Assembly: GCA_900553475.1 (NCBI GenBank)
Contig: USEF01000033.1
Location: forward strand, 1 to 12,091
Length of the DNA: 12,091 nt
Origin: an uncultured Collinsella sp.
GTDB lineage: Bacteria; Actinomycetota; Coriobacteriia; Coriobacteriales; Coriobacteriaceae
Reading direction: 5' to 3'
This document shows, piece after piece, positions 1-6,733 of this stretch. The notes below the pieces were generated by a model, which searched no databases, was not told where the DNA came from, and was given only the letters and a program-made list of their open reading frames with translations. The number at the start of each line of letters is the position of its first letter. Position 1 is the stretch's first letter. The translations under genes were made by a program, and so were the position numbers.

Positions 1-28
1 TACAAACCGGGCGGGCGCGACGTTCATC

Positions 29-1285
29 CTATTTGTAATACGTCTTAAACAGCTTAAAGTGACGCAGCTTGGTGTGCCACATGCGCAGCCAGCGGTTAAA
101 GACAAAGTCGCCCTTCATAAACGAGGGGTCGGCGGCCTTACCCTCCTTGGCCAGACGATGCGCCTTAGCGCGCAGCTCGGGATCCTTGACGTATTTATCG
201 ACCACGCCCATGGGGACAACCATCCACAGCGCCTCGTCCTGCGCCGTCACAAACTCGGGCTCAAACGGGCGGTTGTACACATACTCGTCCACTACGTACT
301 TGGCAACGTTAAAGCCACTGTTGGTGACGTAGTAGTTACTGCGGCCCTGGCGAGTGTTGAAGTCGAAGAACTTAAACGAACCGTCGCGCTCGTCGTATTT
401 GACGTCAAAGTTGGAGAAGCCCGTAAACTTGAGGTCCTCGAGCAACTTGCGCACGCCGCCCATGAGCTCGTCATTGGGCTCGGTGATGATGCAGGCGTGG
501 TTGCCAACGCCGTGAGGCTGGTGCTCCTCGAGCAGCACGTGGCCCAGGCACATCATGCGCACCTTGCCGTTGCGGTCGGAATAGCTGGTAAGCACGCGCA
601 TGTACTCGTCGTTGCCGGGCACGCGATCCTGCAGGATCAGATCATCGGTGTAGCCACTCGCGTATACATCGCGAATGACCTGCTCCAGCTCGGCGCGATC
701 GGCGATCTCGTAGGCCTTTTTCTGGCCCTCGAACTCGTGCTCCCACCACATGATGCCGTCGGAAGGCTTCAGGATCATTGGGAAGGGAAAATCGATCTGG
801 TCGAGCACCTCGGCAGGAGCCTCGCCCTGGGCGTTGAGCATGGCCATGGTAAAGGTAAACGTATGCGGATAGGGAACACCGTGCTTCTCGCACAGCTCGT
901 AGAAGATTTCCTTCTTCTGGCACTGTTCGAGCATGCTGTAGGGCGCATAGGGCGCGATGACGTTTGAGGCAAGCTCGCCGGCATCCTGAGCCTGTGCGGC
1001 AAGCGCGACATAGTTGTCGCCGCAGCCCATGAGAATAATCTTCTTATCGGGATTGGCCTGCGCGACACCGTTAATGGTCTCGATCATGACCGGCATGGTG
1101 TCGATATCCACATTGGGCGTGTAGTCGATAATCTGGCTGCGGTACGCAGGACCGGTCTGGTACTTGCCAAAGACCAGGCTCTTGACCTGATACTCCTCGT
1201 AAAAGGCGCGCGCCACCGAATAGGCGTTGATGTCGCCACCGAGCAGCACGGGGATAAACTCGCGCTCTGTAAACTGCAATGCCAT
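29..1285 (-). CDS. ATP-grasp carboxylate-amine ligase (D-aspartate-ligase-like)
   Basis: A complete 418-residue protein. Its start is fixed by an AGGAAG ribosome binding site 8 bases upstream of the ATG. The N-terminus (residues 10-40, FIPVLLGGDINAYSVARAF) looks like the pre-ATP-grasp nucleotide-fold region. K173 in MILKPSDG fits the ATP-binding lysine. The stretch 288-320 (GFSNFDVKYDE, then FKFFDFNTRQGRSNYY) carries the acidic/Asn metal ligands of the ATP-grasp fold, probably D294, D308 and N310. Such enzymes join a carboxylate to an amine through an acyl phosphate. The overall style and length resemble the D-aspartate ligase (Asl) group that adds the crossbridge residue to peptidoglycan precursors, but the substrate cannot be read from sequence. 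No signal peptide is seen, so it is probably cytosolic. It is transcribed toward the window edge and no partner gene is visible. ATP-grasp assignment is firm; the D-aspartate assignment is a suggestion. Confidence 0.85.
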   Translation of the reverse strand: MALQFTEREFIPVLLGGDINAYSVARAFYEEYQVKSLVFGKYQTGPAYRSQIIDYTPNVDIDTMPVMIETINGVAQANPDKKIILMGCGDNYVALAAQAQDAGELASNVIAPYAPYSMLEQCQKKEIFYELCEKHGVPYPHTFTFTMAMLNAQGEAPAEVLDQIDFPFPMILKPSDGIMWWEHEFEGQKKAYEIADRAELEQVIRDVYASGYTDDLILQDRVPGNDEYMRVLTSYSDRNGKVRMMCLGHVLLEEHQPHGVGNHACIITEPNDELMGGVRKLLEDLKFTGFSNFDVKYDERDGSFKFFDFNTRQGRSNYYVTNSGFNVAKYVVDEYVYNRPFEPEFVTAQDEALWMVVPMGVVDKYVKDPELRAKAHRLAKEGKAADPSFMKGDFVFNRWLRMWHTKLRHFKLFKTYYK

Positions 1286-1542
1286 GGAAACTTCCTATCT
1301 AGAACTGCCCACGACGGGCGGTCTTTATGCAACCCGTTTATTTTAGCGTGCCGGACCGTTTCCTCCTAAAGCTCCACTGTATCTATGACAATCAACGCAA
1401 TTATCCAGCATGAAGGCCGCACTCACCGCCGTATGACAAACGGCAATGAACCCACCGTTGTTGTAGGGTTCAGCATATTGATACCCCCGAGTGAAAGGCG
1501 CACGCGTGCTCCAGGACCTTCCAACCGATAACCCCATCCTCG
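1286..1542. other. Intergenic stretch upstream of the ATP-grasp gene
   Basis: No convincing gene. It should contain the promoter of the minus-strand ATP-grasp gene; the best -10-like match is TAAAAT on the minus strand near 1340-1345, without a good -35. A short GCCC-ACGAC-GGGC inverted repeat lies near 1307-1319. A 7-bp inverted repeat, TGAACCC (1447-1453) and GGGTTCA (1466-1472), has no T tract. The small ORFs here have no recognisable domain. Confidence 0.4.
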
Positions 1543-1839
1543 ATGCCGCAAAATGCGAGTTGGCGCAGCGCGCAAGCGACCGCTCCTCTGCGCACCGCAA
1601 ACGACGCTTACGACGGTGCCGCCTACATCACCTCCATCGATACATCGGCGCACAAAGGCACGCGCAAGACGCCCGTCTCCGGCGGACACGATACCGCCAT
1701 CGAGCAGTTTGGCCTCGTCTCCGATGCCCACGCCGGGGACAACATCAGGGTAATCAAACTCGGCGACGGCACCTGTTCGTTCACCCCCGCCCAGGCGCTC
1801 AACGAAGTAGAGCAAGCTCGCCGCAATGGGACCTTATAG
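1543..1839 (+). pseudogene. MOSC-domain gene remnant with internal deletion
   Basis: A 98-codon reading frame contains an N-terminal MOSC-domain signature: ITSIDTSAHKGTRKTPV, then FGLVSDAHAGD, matching the family pattern [VI]xSI[ND]xSxxKGTxKxPV...GIxGDAHAGD. Immediately after GD the frame continues as NIRVIKLGD, which looks like the usual end of a MOSC domain (GDxIRVI). The middle, including the region that normally follows HAGxWHRQVSLL, is missing. The frame is far shorter than intact MOSC proteins (about 140-160 residues). There is no ribosome binding site before the only ATG, and the residues before AAYITSID do not resemble the family. Intact MOSC proteins are linked to molybdenum cofactor or sulfur-carrier chemistry; no Mo-cofactor gene is nearby. 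The reading as a relic is inference; a diverged short gene is possible. Confidence 0.5.
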
Positions 1840-1964
1840 CCACAAACCCCAACGTTGAGATAGCTTTCACAGTCCAAAGCCCGTCCCAAACAGGCCCCCG
1901 TAACGTTAAAGTTGAACTCTATGGTTTCTCAACAATTCGCTATAACTGCAGGTCAAAGCCAAAG

Positions 1965-2014
1965 CCTCAAGTTTAACTTGACCCTTTAAAACCTTTAAGG
2001 TTCAAGTTGAGGTC
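1965..2014. promoter_or_regulatory. Possible MerR/SoxR-type operator and inverted repeats
   Basis: CCTCAAGTTTAACTTGACC (1965-1983) is close to the known SoxR box CCTCAAGTTAACTTGAGG, with one extra T and one mismatch in the right arm. A second arm, GGTTCAAGTTGAGG (1999-2012), is an inverted relative of it. AACTTGACC (1975-1983) can pair with GGTTCAAGTT (1999-2008) with one bulged base. The loop holds CCTTTAAGG (1992-2000). A similar AGTTGAACT motif lies at about 1909-1917. It sits 60-110 bases ahead of the secreted coiled-coil gene; a -10-like TAGAAT is at 2026-2031 but without a good -35. No MerR gene is in the window. Confidence 0.35.
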
Positions 2015-2073
2015 GAAAGCAGTAGTAGAATACCTGAGGAACAATAACCTACGATTGATTGCAGAGGGACTGG

Positions 2074-3207
2074 ATGCAGCATTCGAATCATCGCACCGCA
2101 GCGCTCATCGCGTCGAAGCCGGCTCGTATCATCACGAGCGCCGCGCTCGCCGTTGCGTTGACGGCCACGCCGATGCTCTCCCCCGTCGCGGCGTATGCCG
2201 CCTCGCAGGCAACGCAGGATCAGCTTGCCGCCGCCCAGCAGAAGATCGAAGCCGCCACGAGCGCCTACAACGATGCCCGCACCAAGCTCGGCGATCTGCA
2301 GAAGCAGATTGACGCCAACGAGGCAAGTATCGAAAAGATCGAGGCGAAGCTTCCCGATCAGCAGGAAAAGGCATGCACCGCCATGCGCGATCTGTACAAG
2401 TACCAGAAGGGCACCAACCCCATCGTGAGCTTCCTGGTCAACGCACAGAGCCTGGGTGAGTTCATCACGACCTGCAAATACACCAACCAGATCACAAGCT
2501 CGAGCGTCGACGAGATCGAAGAGCTCAATAACATGCAAACCGAACTCGAGCAGAACAAGGCCGAGCTCCAGCAGGCCAAGTCTCAGCTTGAGGCAGAGCA
2601 GAAAAACGCCGAGGATGCGCTGGCGCAGGCCCAGCAGCTCCGCAGCGAGGCACAGGCAAAAGCCGAGCAGGAAAATGCCGCCGAGCTTGCCAAGCTTGAG
2701 GCCGATAAGGCCGCTGCCGCCGAGAAGCTCTCGGGCGAGGGCGTGAGCGGCAGCAATTCCAGCAGCCAGGCCACCAACGCCAACACCACCATCGACACCA
2801 CGGTGAACAACGCCAACACCGGTAGTTCCGATTACGATTCGTTCATTAATGAGTGGACGAGCCGCATTGACAATTACCTCGCCGGCTCCCCTATGGCAGG
2901 CCAGGGCTATAACTTTGCCGTCGCCGCTTGGAATACCGGCGTCGACCCCCGTTGGTCCCCCGCCATCGCCTGCATCGAGAGCACCAAGGGTGCTTATTGC
3001 GCCAATTCTTACAACGCCTGGGGCTGGAGTGCACGTGGCGGCGGTTGGCGCAGCTTTGGCAGCTGGAGCGAGGGCATCTTCGCTCACGTTGCCTATCTGG
3101 GCGCCAACTACGGCTCCACCCTTACCCCGGCTGCGGCCAAAAAGTACTGCCCACCCACGTGGCAGGACTGGTACAACAAAGTCGCCGCTCAGATGAACCG
3201 CATCTAA
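2074..3207 (+). CDS. Secreted PcsB/CwlO-like coiled-coil protein with lysozyme-like C-terminal domain
   Basis: A 377-residue exported protein. The ATG at 2074 is preferred over an in-frame TTG at 2059 because AGAGGG lies 5 bases before it. A signal peptide with basic residues (R7, K15, R18), a hydrophobic core (19-40) and an AYA-AS cleavage site ends near residue 42. Residues 46-215 are coiled coil, with a CwlO/PcsB/RipC-like hinge at 100-145 (MRDLYKYQKG... SFLVNAQSLGEFITTCKY); in known families this part is controlled by FtsEX. A Gly/Ser/Asn/Thr linker covers about 220-252. The C-terminal domain (253-377) has IACIES with a candidate catalytic Glu (E302), then NAWGWSARGGGWRSFGSW and KYCPPTWQDWY. 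This is a lysozyme/glucosaminidase-like fold of a type common in Coriobacteria. Cysteines C101 and C134 in the coiled coil, and C300, C309 and C359 in the last domain, could form disulfides outside the cell. Likely role: peptidoglycan cleavage during growth or division. Confidence 0.85.
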   Translation: MQHSNHRTAALIASKPARIITSAALAVALTATPMLSPVAAYAASQATQDQLAAAQQKIEAATSAYNDARTKLGDLQKQIDANEASIEKIEAKLPDQQEKACTAMRDLYKYQKGTNPIVSFLVNAQSLGEFITTCKYTNQITSSSVDEIEELNNMQTELEQNKAELQQAKSQLEAEQKNAEDALAQAQQLRSEAQAKAEQENAAELAKLEADKAAAAEKLSGEGVSGSNSSSQATNANTTIDTTVNNANTGSSDYDSFINEWTSRIDNYLAGSPMAGQGYNFAVAAWNTGVDPRWSPAIACIESTKGAYCANSYNAWGWSARGGGWRSFGSWSEGIFAHVAYLGANYGSTLTPAAAKKYCPPTWQDWYNKVAAQMNRI

Positions 3208-3217
3208 GTGCAACTGC

Positions 3218-3246
3218 AAAGGGCCCCAATGGGGCCCTTTTCTTTT
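3218..3246 (+). terminator. Rho-independent terminator, shared by convergent genes
   Basis: A perfect 10-bp stem, AAAGGGCCCC (3218-3227) and GGGGCCCTTT (3231-3240), with an AAT loop is followed by TCTTTT. It lies 10 bases after the stop of the coiled-coil gene. Read on the other strand it follows directly on the kinase stop at 3245 with a shorter T tail, so it probably serves both genes. Confidence 0.9.
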
Positions 3247-4624
3247 AGGTAGCGGAGGTATCGACGACGCCGGTCGCATTGGCAACCGCGACTATGACGA
3301 TCATGCATAGGAGCAGCACACCCAATGCCTTGAGCCAGAGTTTCGCGAGTTTCTTGCCGCGATAGCTGTCGAGCAGTGCGAATCGCCGACGAAGACGGCG
3401 CTTATCGAGCAGCGCAAAATGCATAAGCGCCATAAGGCCATCGACAAAGAAAAAATACTCGATTATGAGAAGCCACGTCGGGTAGCTTTGGTTTGCTCCC
3501 GTGGGTTGAAAGACGGCAAAGTGACTTCCGGCAAAGAACACAAGCAGCGAGAAGCAGACGAGCGTATTCCAAATGCGCCCCAGGGACTCCGGAACGCGAG
3601 AAAGCAGACCGCATGCAGCGGAGGTGGCAGGCCTAGGAAGCCTTGCGGGGTTCTGGAGCCTTTGGGGCGTCAACAACGTCTCCGAGGCCGGAGTACGGAC
3701 AGGCGCAGGCGCAGGAGGCCGCACGGGGCGACTCAGATCGTATGCCGCGCGCGTCGCCCGTCCCAACGCTTCCGCACTCGCAAAACGCTTGGCCGGGTCG
3801 AGCGCCATCGCCATGCAAACGACATCGGCCAATGGGCCGGGAACGCCGCATGCCTCGCATTGTTCGCGCATGTCCCGACCCGGCTTGGGGTCGGTCCCCG
3901 TCAAACAAAAGAACAGCAGGGCACCGAGCGCGTAGACGTCGCTTCGCACGCTCGTCTGTCCAAACCCATACTGCTCGGGCGGCGCATAGGGCCGTGTCCC
4001 AAACTTGACAGTATCGGCATCGGCGCCATCGCGCCACACGCGCACGATCCCCAAGTCGATAATCACCAGCGATGAAAACGTCAGGCCGTCATCAGGCGTA
4101 TAGTTGGCACCTGCCACGATGATATTCGACGGCTTGAGGTCGCGATGGATCACCGGCGCCGAAGCCTCCCCCGCCATTGCAAAACCGGCATGGAGCTCGC
4201 CCACGGCGTCGCAAAGGACAGGATACAATTCACGCGCATAATCGGGAGCGGATCCCAGACGGTCCACCAGTGCCCCGAGTGTCTCCCCTTCTATGTATTC
4301 CATAACCACGTTGAGCTCGTCGCCCGCACGACGACAATCGACGATTCTGGGCAGGTGCTCAAAACGCCTGCCTGCCCGCTGAGCGGCAAACAGACGCTCG
4401 TATGCCCCGCCGATTTGAGCCGAAGCATCGATGCGTTTACGGACAAAGGGACCGAGCGAACCACCGCCGGTTCCTTCAAAGTACACGAGCTCGGTTGTTT
4501 CAACGGACGAGCGCTTAAGTACACGCTCCACGCGATAGCTGTCGTCTCGATCGAGCGACGCCAGGTGCTCGGCAAGCGCTGCGGTCAGCTCGTCATTGGA
4601 ATATGTTGGGGTCTGAGTATCCAT
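3245..4624 (-). CDS. Membrane Ser/Thr protein kinase (Hanks type)
   Basis: Taken from the ATG at 4624 this is 459 residues. Residues about 30-295 form a kinase domain: K63 in FVRKRI as ATP lysine, a candidate helix-C Glu at 76, MEYIEGETL hinge (108-116), HRDLKPSN (160-167; catalytic D162, K164, N167), DLG (190-192) in place of DFG, GTRPYAPPEQYG activation segment (209-220) and SDVYALG (228-234). The glycine-rich loop is degenerate: no GxGxxG is seen around residues 36-52. A proline-rich linker (298-335) leads to three hydrophobic segments (about 351-372, 384-406, 430-452), so the kinase faces the cytoplasm. No PASTA repeats are present, unlike PknB/PrkC, so it is not an obvious muropeptide sensor. 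The start is uncertain: GGAGG lies only 2 bases before this ATG; ATGs at 4636/4633 and a GTG at 4654 are alternatives. It follows the HTH gene by about 98 bases on the same strand. Confidence 0.88.
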   Translation of the reverse strand: MDTQTPTYSNDELTAALAEHLASLDRDDSYRVERVLKRSSVETTELVYFEGTGGGSLGPFVRKRIDASAQIGGAYERLFAAQRAGRRFEHLPRIVDCRRAGDELNVVMEYIEGETLGALVDRLGSAPDYARELYPVLCDAVGELHAGFAMAGEASAPVIHRDLKPSNIIVAGANYTPDDGLTFSSLVIIDLGIVRVWRDGADADTVKFGTRPYAPPEQYGFGQTSVRSDVYALGALLFFCLTGTDPKPGRDMREQCEACGVPGPLADVVCMAMALDPAKRFASAEALGRATRAAYDLSRPVRPPAPAPVRTPASETLLTPQRLQNPARLPRPATSAACGLLSRVPESLGRIWNTLVCFSLLVFFAGSHFAVFQPTGANQSYPTWLLIIEYFFFVDGLMALMHFALLDKRRLRRRFALLDSYRGKKLAKLWLKALGVLLLCMIVIVAVANATGVVDTSAT

Positions 4625-4722
4625 AGCCTCCATCATAGCGCAGGGCGCAGACACCCCATCGCATCCGCGCCCCGTTCGTTTGCATCGTTGTTCGACAGCT
4701 CCGCCGGCTCAGATATCAGCGG

Positions 4723-5145
4723 CTAATTCACCGTCTCCTCGCCAAAGCGATACAGCTCCTCGTTGACCTTTTGGAGGCTGCACCCGCGATCGATGCAAAA
4801 GATGATAATCGCATCGCGGCGGTCCTTGCAGTTAAGGACGCTTACCCCGGCAGCCGTCAGCGCACGGTTGGTCTCTTTGAGCGTCAGCGCCATCGCAAAG
4901 GCAATCTGCAGTACCTTATTGCGACTCGGATGACGCGCACCGGTAAAGATCTGATAGCCAAAGGTCTCATTGAGATCGGCCATACGAACCACGCGCGAGC
5001 GCTCCAAGCCCTTTTCCTGCAGTAGCTGCTTCAGGTAATCCGAAAGCGACGGGGCGGCAAAGTCGTGTTCTTTGATATAGCCATCGATGTTTGGCGCGTC
5101 GAGAAGCTCATTGAGTAACTCGTCAGTCAGCTTTTTATCGGGCAT
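4723..5145 (-). CDS. HTH (XRE-like) regulator linked to the kinase gene
   Basis: A 140-residue soluble protein. Its start is supported by a strong GGGGGAGGTGAA site 8 bases before the ATG. Residues about 34-95 (LSDYLKQLLQEKGLERSRVV ... FGYQIFTGARHPSRNKVLQI ... LKETNRAL) have the five-helix pattern of a lambda-repressor-like DNA-binding domain. The C-terminal part (98-140; LNCKDRRDAIIIFCIDRGCS, ending LYRFGEETVN) is a small helical domain with three cysteines (C106, C117, C122). Proteins of this build are commonly encoded just before Ser/Thr kinases in Firmicutes and Actinobacteria, so it may be a substrate or partner of the downstream kinase; that is inference. It lies 32 bases after the FxLYD gene. 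Confidence 0.75.
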   Translation of the reverse strand: MPDKKLTDELLNELLDAPNIDGYIKEHDFAAPSLSDYLKQLLQEKGLERSRVVRMADLNETFGYQIFTGARHPSRNKVLQIAFAMALTLKETNRALTAAGVSVLNCKDRRDAIIIFCIDRGCSLQKVNEELYRFGEETVN

Positions 5146-5177
5146 ACGACTTCACCTCCCCCAGTGCATACAACATG

Positions 5178-5621
5178 CTAAAAACCGCTTACGTCCGAAC
5201 GCTCCCAACTGGCGACCTGATCGGGAGACACCGTGCCCAGCGCCTCGAACTTCCAGGAGCCGCCCGCCTTCAGATGATTGGTGTTTGCAAGAGCCGTTCC
5301 AACCTGGTTGCCATCAGCATCATACAGAACATACTCAATCTGAATGTAGCTCTTTTCCTTGTCCGTGTTATTGGTCAGCGTCCCCGTGATCTTATAGGCA
5401 AACTGATTGGAAGTGTCTTCAGCCTCGTCAGCAATGGTATACGGTTCTTGCGGTTCTTTTTGCTCCTCAGCCTGCTGTGTCGTCCCGGCAGGTTTTGCCG
5501 AATCGCTCGCAGGCGAATCGGTTGAGTTGCCGCCCATAGAGCCCACGGCACCGACAATAACCAGCACCACGATGACGCCTAGGACAATCTTACCGATCGG
5601 CTTCTTTCCCTCTTTTGCCAT
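5178..5621 (-). CDS. Membrane-anchored FxLYD-domain protein
   Basis: A 147-residue protein. A basic N-terminus (MAKEGKKPIGK) is followed by one hydrophobic helix (about 10-28) without a lipobox cysteine. A Ser/Thr/Gln/Glu-rich linker spans 30-70. The C-terminal domain (about 71-147) carries the FxLYD-type pattern: GTLTNNTDKEKSYIQIEYVL with YD at 100-101, then DGNQVGTALANTNHLKAGG and WKFEAL. This is an immunoglobulin-like beta-sandwich usually on the outside of the membrane. The function is unknown. As first gene of the FxLYD-HTH-kinase unit it could be an external sensor or a regulated surface protein, but nothing in the sequence proves that. Its ribosome binding site AGGAAGG, 7 bases before the ATG, is inside a long stem (separate entry). 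Confidence 0.75.
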   Translation of the reverse strand: MAKEGKKPIGKIVLGVIVVLVIVGAVGSMGGNSTDSPASDSAKPAGTTQQAEEQKEPQEPYTIADEAEDTSNQFAYKITGTLTNNTDKEKSYIQIEYVLYDADGNQVGTALANTNHLKAGGSWKFEALGTVSPDQVASWERSDVSGF

Positions 5622-5626
5622 TATTC

Positions 5627-5680
5627 ATCCTTCCTACGATCCGGCTACCGTGCCGGCACACAGCACATCGTAGGAAGGAT
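5627..5680 (-). promoter_or_regulatory. Leader stem-loop covering the FxLYD ribosome binding site
   Basis: ATCCTTCCTACGAT (5627-5640) and ATCGTAGGAAGGAT (5667-5680) are perfect 14-base inverted repeats separated by 26 bases. The spacer contains a second small stem, CCGGC (5641-5645) and GCCGG (5652-5656). On the minus-strand transcript the 3' arm contains the Shine-Dalgarno sequence AGGAAGG, and the start codon follows 5 bases after the arm. No U tract follows, so it is not a standard terminator. It is likely a translation-control hairpin. Confidence 0.65.
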
Positions 5681-5694
5681 TAAACTTGAATTCA

Positions 5695-5709
5695 TTAGCT
5701 GAGAGCTAA
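5695..5709. repeat. Short inverted repeat in the FxLYD upstream region
   Basis: TTAGCT-GAG-AGCTAA is a perfect 6+3+6 inverted repeat in the 164-base gap between the small membrane protein gene and the FxLYD gene. It lies where an operator for the FxLYD-kinase unit could sit. No clear -35/-10 pair was found; TTACCG and TAATGA with 17-base spacing is the best weak candidate on the minus strand. Confidence 0.3.
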
Positions 5710-5785
5710 GGTTGCGGTAAACGGCCAATGCAGTTATCCAAACGCCGAGCAAACGCACTTTGCGCGACCGTCTGCCGGCAGCGCA

Positions 5786-6109
5786 TCAACCCACCGTGAC
5801 GGATTCCCCGGTAAAGGTGCTCACAAGCAACAGAATAAAGAAGGCCAAATAGCTGATGCTCAGCAGGTAGGCGATGACCAAAAAGGCAATCCATCCTACA
5901 TTGGTCTTACCGTCGGCGCGGCGCTGCTCACGACTGCGATAAAGCCAAATCGTCACGCCGATGGCAGTGATAAACAGTACGAGTGCCGCCGCAGCCAGCC
6001 CAGCAAGCGCAAACATCACGCCAATGCTCACAGCAATAACCGGAAGCAACAACAAGCCGCATCCACACCCACCGGGACTATAAACGGCAGACTGTCGGCG
6101 TCGTTCCAT
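5786..6109 (-). CDS. Small membrane protein downstream of higBA
   Basis: 107 residues from the ATG at 6109, chosen because GGAGTG lies 5 bases upstream; a GTG at 6139 would overlap the higA stop and has no such site. The N-terminus is basic (MERRRQ) with a PGGCGCG patch. It is followed by a long hydrophobic stretch (about 19-57, one long or two close helices), a charged loop (YRSREQRRADGKTN, 57-70) and a further helix (about 72-97). No family is recognised. It starts 30 bases after higA on the same strand and may be co-transcribed with the toxin-antitoxin pair, but could simply be a neighbour. Confidence 0.6.
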   Translation of the reverse strand: MERRRQSAVYSPGGCGCGLLLLPVIAVSIGVMFALAGLAAAALVLFITAIGVTIWLYRSREQRRADGKTNVGWIAFLVIAYLLSISYLAFFILLLVSTFTGESVTVG

Positions 6110-6138
6110 CGTCACTCCAACCTCAATATCTTTGAGCA

Positions 6139-6480
6139 CTACAACGCAGCGGCCTGCTGGACAGGAACGATCTTATTCAGCTCCGGTTCGATCCGCCTTT
6201 TCTCGGCCTCAAGGTCAAACGCCACCTGAGCGCGCAGCCAATAACCATCCGTCAGGCCAAAATAACGGCAAAGACGGAGGTCGGTGTCGGCCGTCACGCG
6301 ACGTTTTCCCAAGACAATCTGCCCGATACGCTGAGCCGGAATCCCAGTCTCTTTCGCAAGGCGATATTGAGAAATGCCCATGGGAACAAGAAACTCCTCT
6401 TTGAGAAGCTCACCAGGAGTCACCGGCGACAGCAAATCGGCCGAAGTCTCATCACTTGTGATAATCGACGATTTCGACAT
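6139..6480 (-). CDS. higA: HigA-type antitoxin
   Basis: 113 residues from the ATG at 6480. The frame is open further upstream, but homology (PGELLKEEFLVPMGISQYRL) only requires this start, and the ATG sits inside the end of the toxin gene as is typical for translational coupling. The HTH covers about residues 35-62 (ISQYRLAKETGIPAQRIGQI, then VLGKRRVTADT). The following LCRYFGLTDGYWLRAQVAFD is the usual HigA/VapI continuation. The C-terminal EAEKRRIEPELNKI helix fits family length. As antitoxin it binds HigB and represses the shared promoter. Confidence 0.92.
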   Translation of the reverse strand: MSKSSIITSDETSADLLSPVTPGELLKEEFLVPMGISQYRLAKETGIPAQRIGQIVLGKRRVTADTDLRLCRYFGLTDGYWLRAQVAFDLEAEKRRIEPELNKIVPVQQAAAL

Positions 6481-6733
6481 TCCAAGCCATCTCCTGTCTC
6501 CACTCAAAACAGACCCGATAGCGCTCGTTAACACGGATGCTATATTGACCGGCACGATCGCCCTTCAAAGCTTCCAGGCGGTTGCCCGGTGGAACGCGAA
6601 GATCATCAAGCGAAGCACAAACCTGCAGTTGGCGAATCTTCCTCAACGCAACACGCTCAAAGGGCACGAACCTCCTGACCCGCACACCCATGGCAAAGCG
6701 TTCGGTATCCTCATCTTTATACGATGCAATCAT
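6452..6733 (-). CDS. higB: HigB-type (RelE superfamily) toxin
   Basis: A 93-residue basic protein of standard HigB length. Recognisable parts are LRKIRQLQVCASLDDLRVPP (30-49), GNRLEALKGDRAGQYSIRVN (50-69) and ERYRVCFEW (70-78); the family core is NRLExLxGdrxGxxSIRVNxQYRixF. It is predicted to be a ribosome-dependent mRNA interferase. It comes before the antitoxin gene, the order characteristic of higBA, and overlaps it by 29 bases. All key parts are intact, so the system may be active. Confidence 0.92.
   Translation of the reverse strand: MIASYKDEDTERFAMGVRVRRFVPFERVALRKIRQLQVCASLDDLRVPPGNRLEALKGDRAGQYSIRVNERYRVCFEWRQEMAWNVEIVDYHK

Noticed and set aside
1447..1490. tRNA-like TGAACCC/GGGTTCA arms
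   Set aside because: No cloverleaf, no anticodon stem and no acceptor pairing; only an isolated 7-bp inverted repeat.
1423..1815. 130-residue minus-strand frame over the MOSC remnant
   Set aside because: No domain seen; the plus strand carries the recognisable MOSC signature.
2002..3285. 427-residue open frame on the minus strand opposite the coiled-coil gene
   Set aside because: A shadow frame from GC-rich third positions; low-complexity Leu/Gly/Val composition, and the plus-strand protein has a clear signal peptide and domains.
3419..4075. 218-residue plus-strand frame opposite the kinase
   Set aside because: Arg-rich, no motif; complement of a gene with clear kinase motifs.
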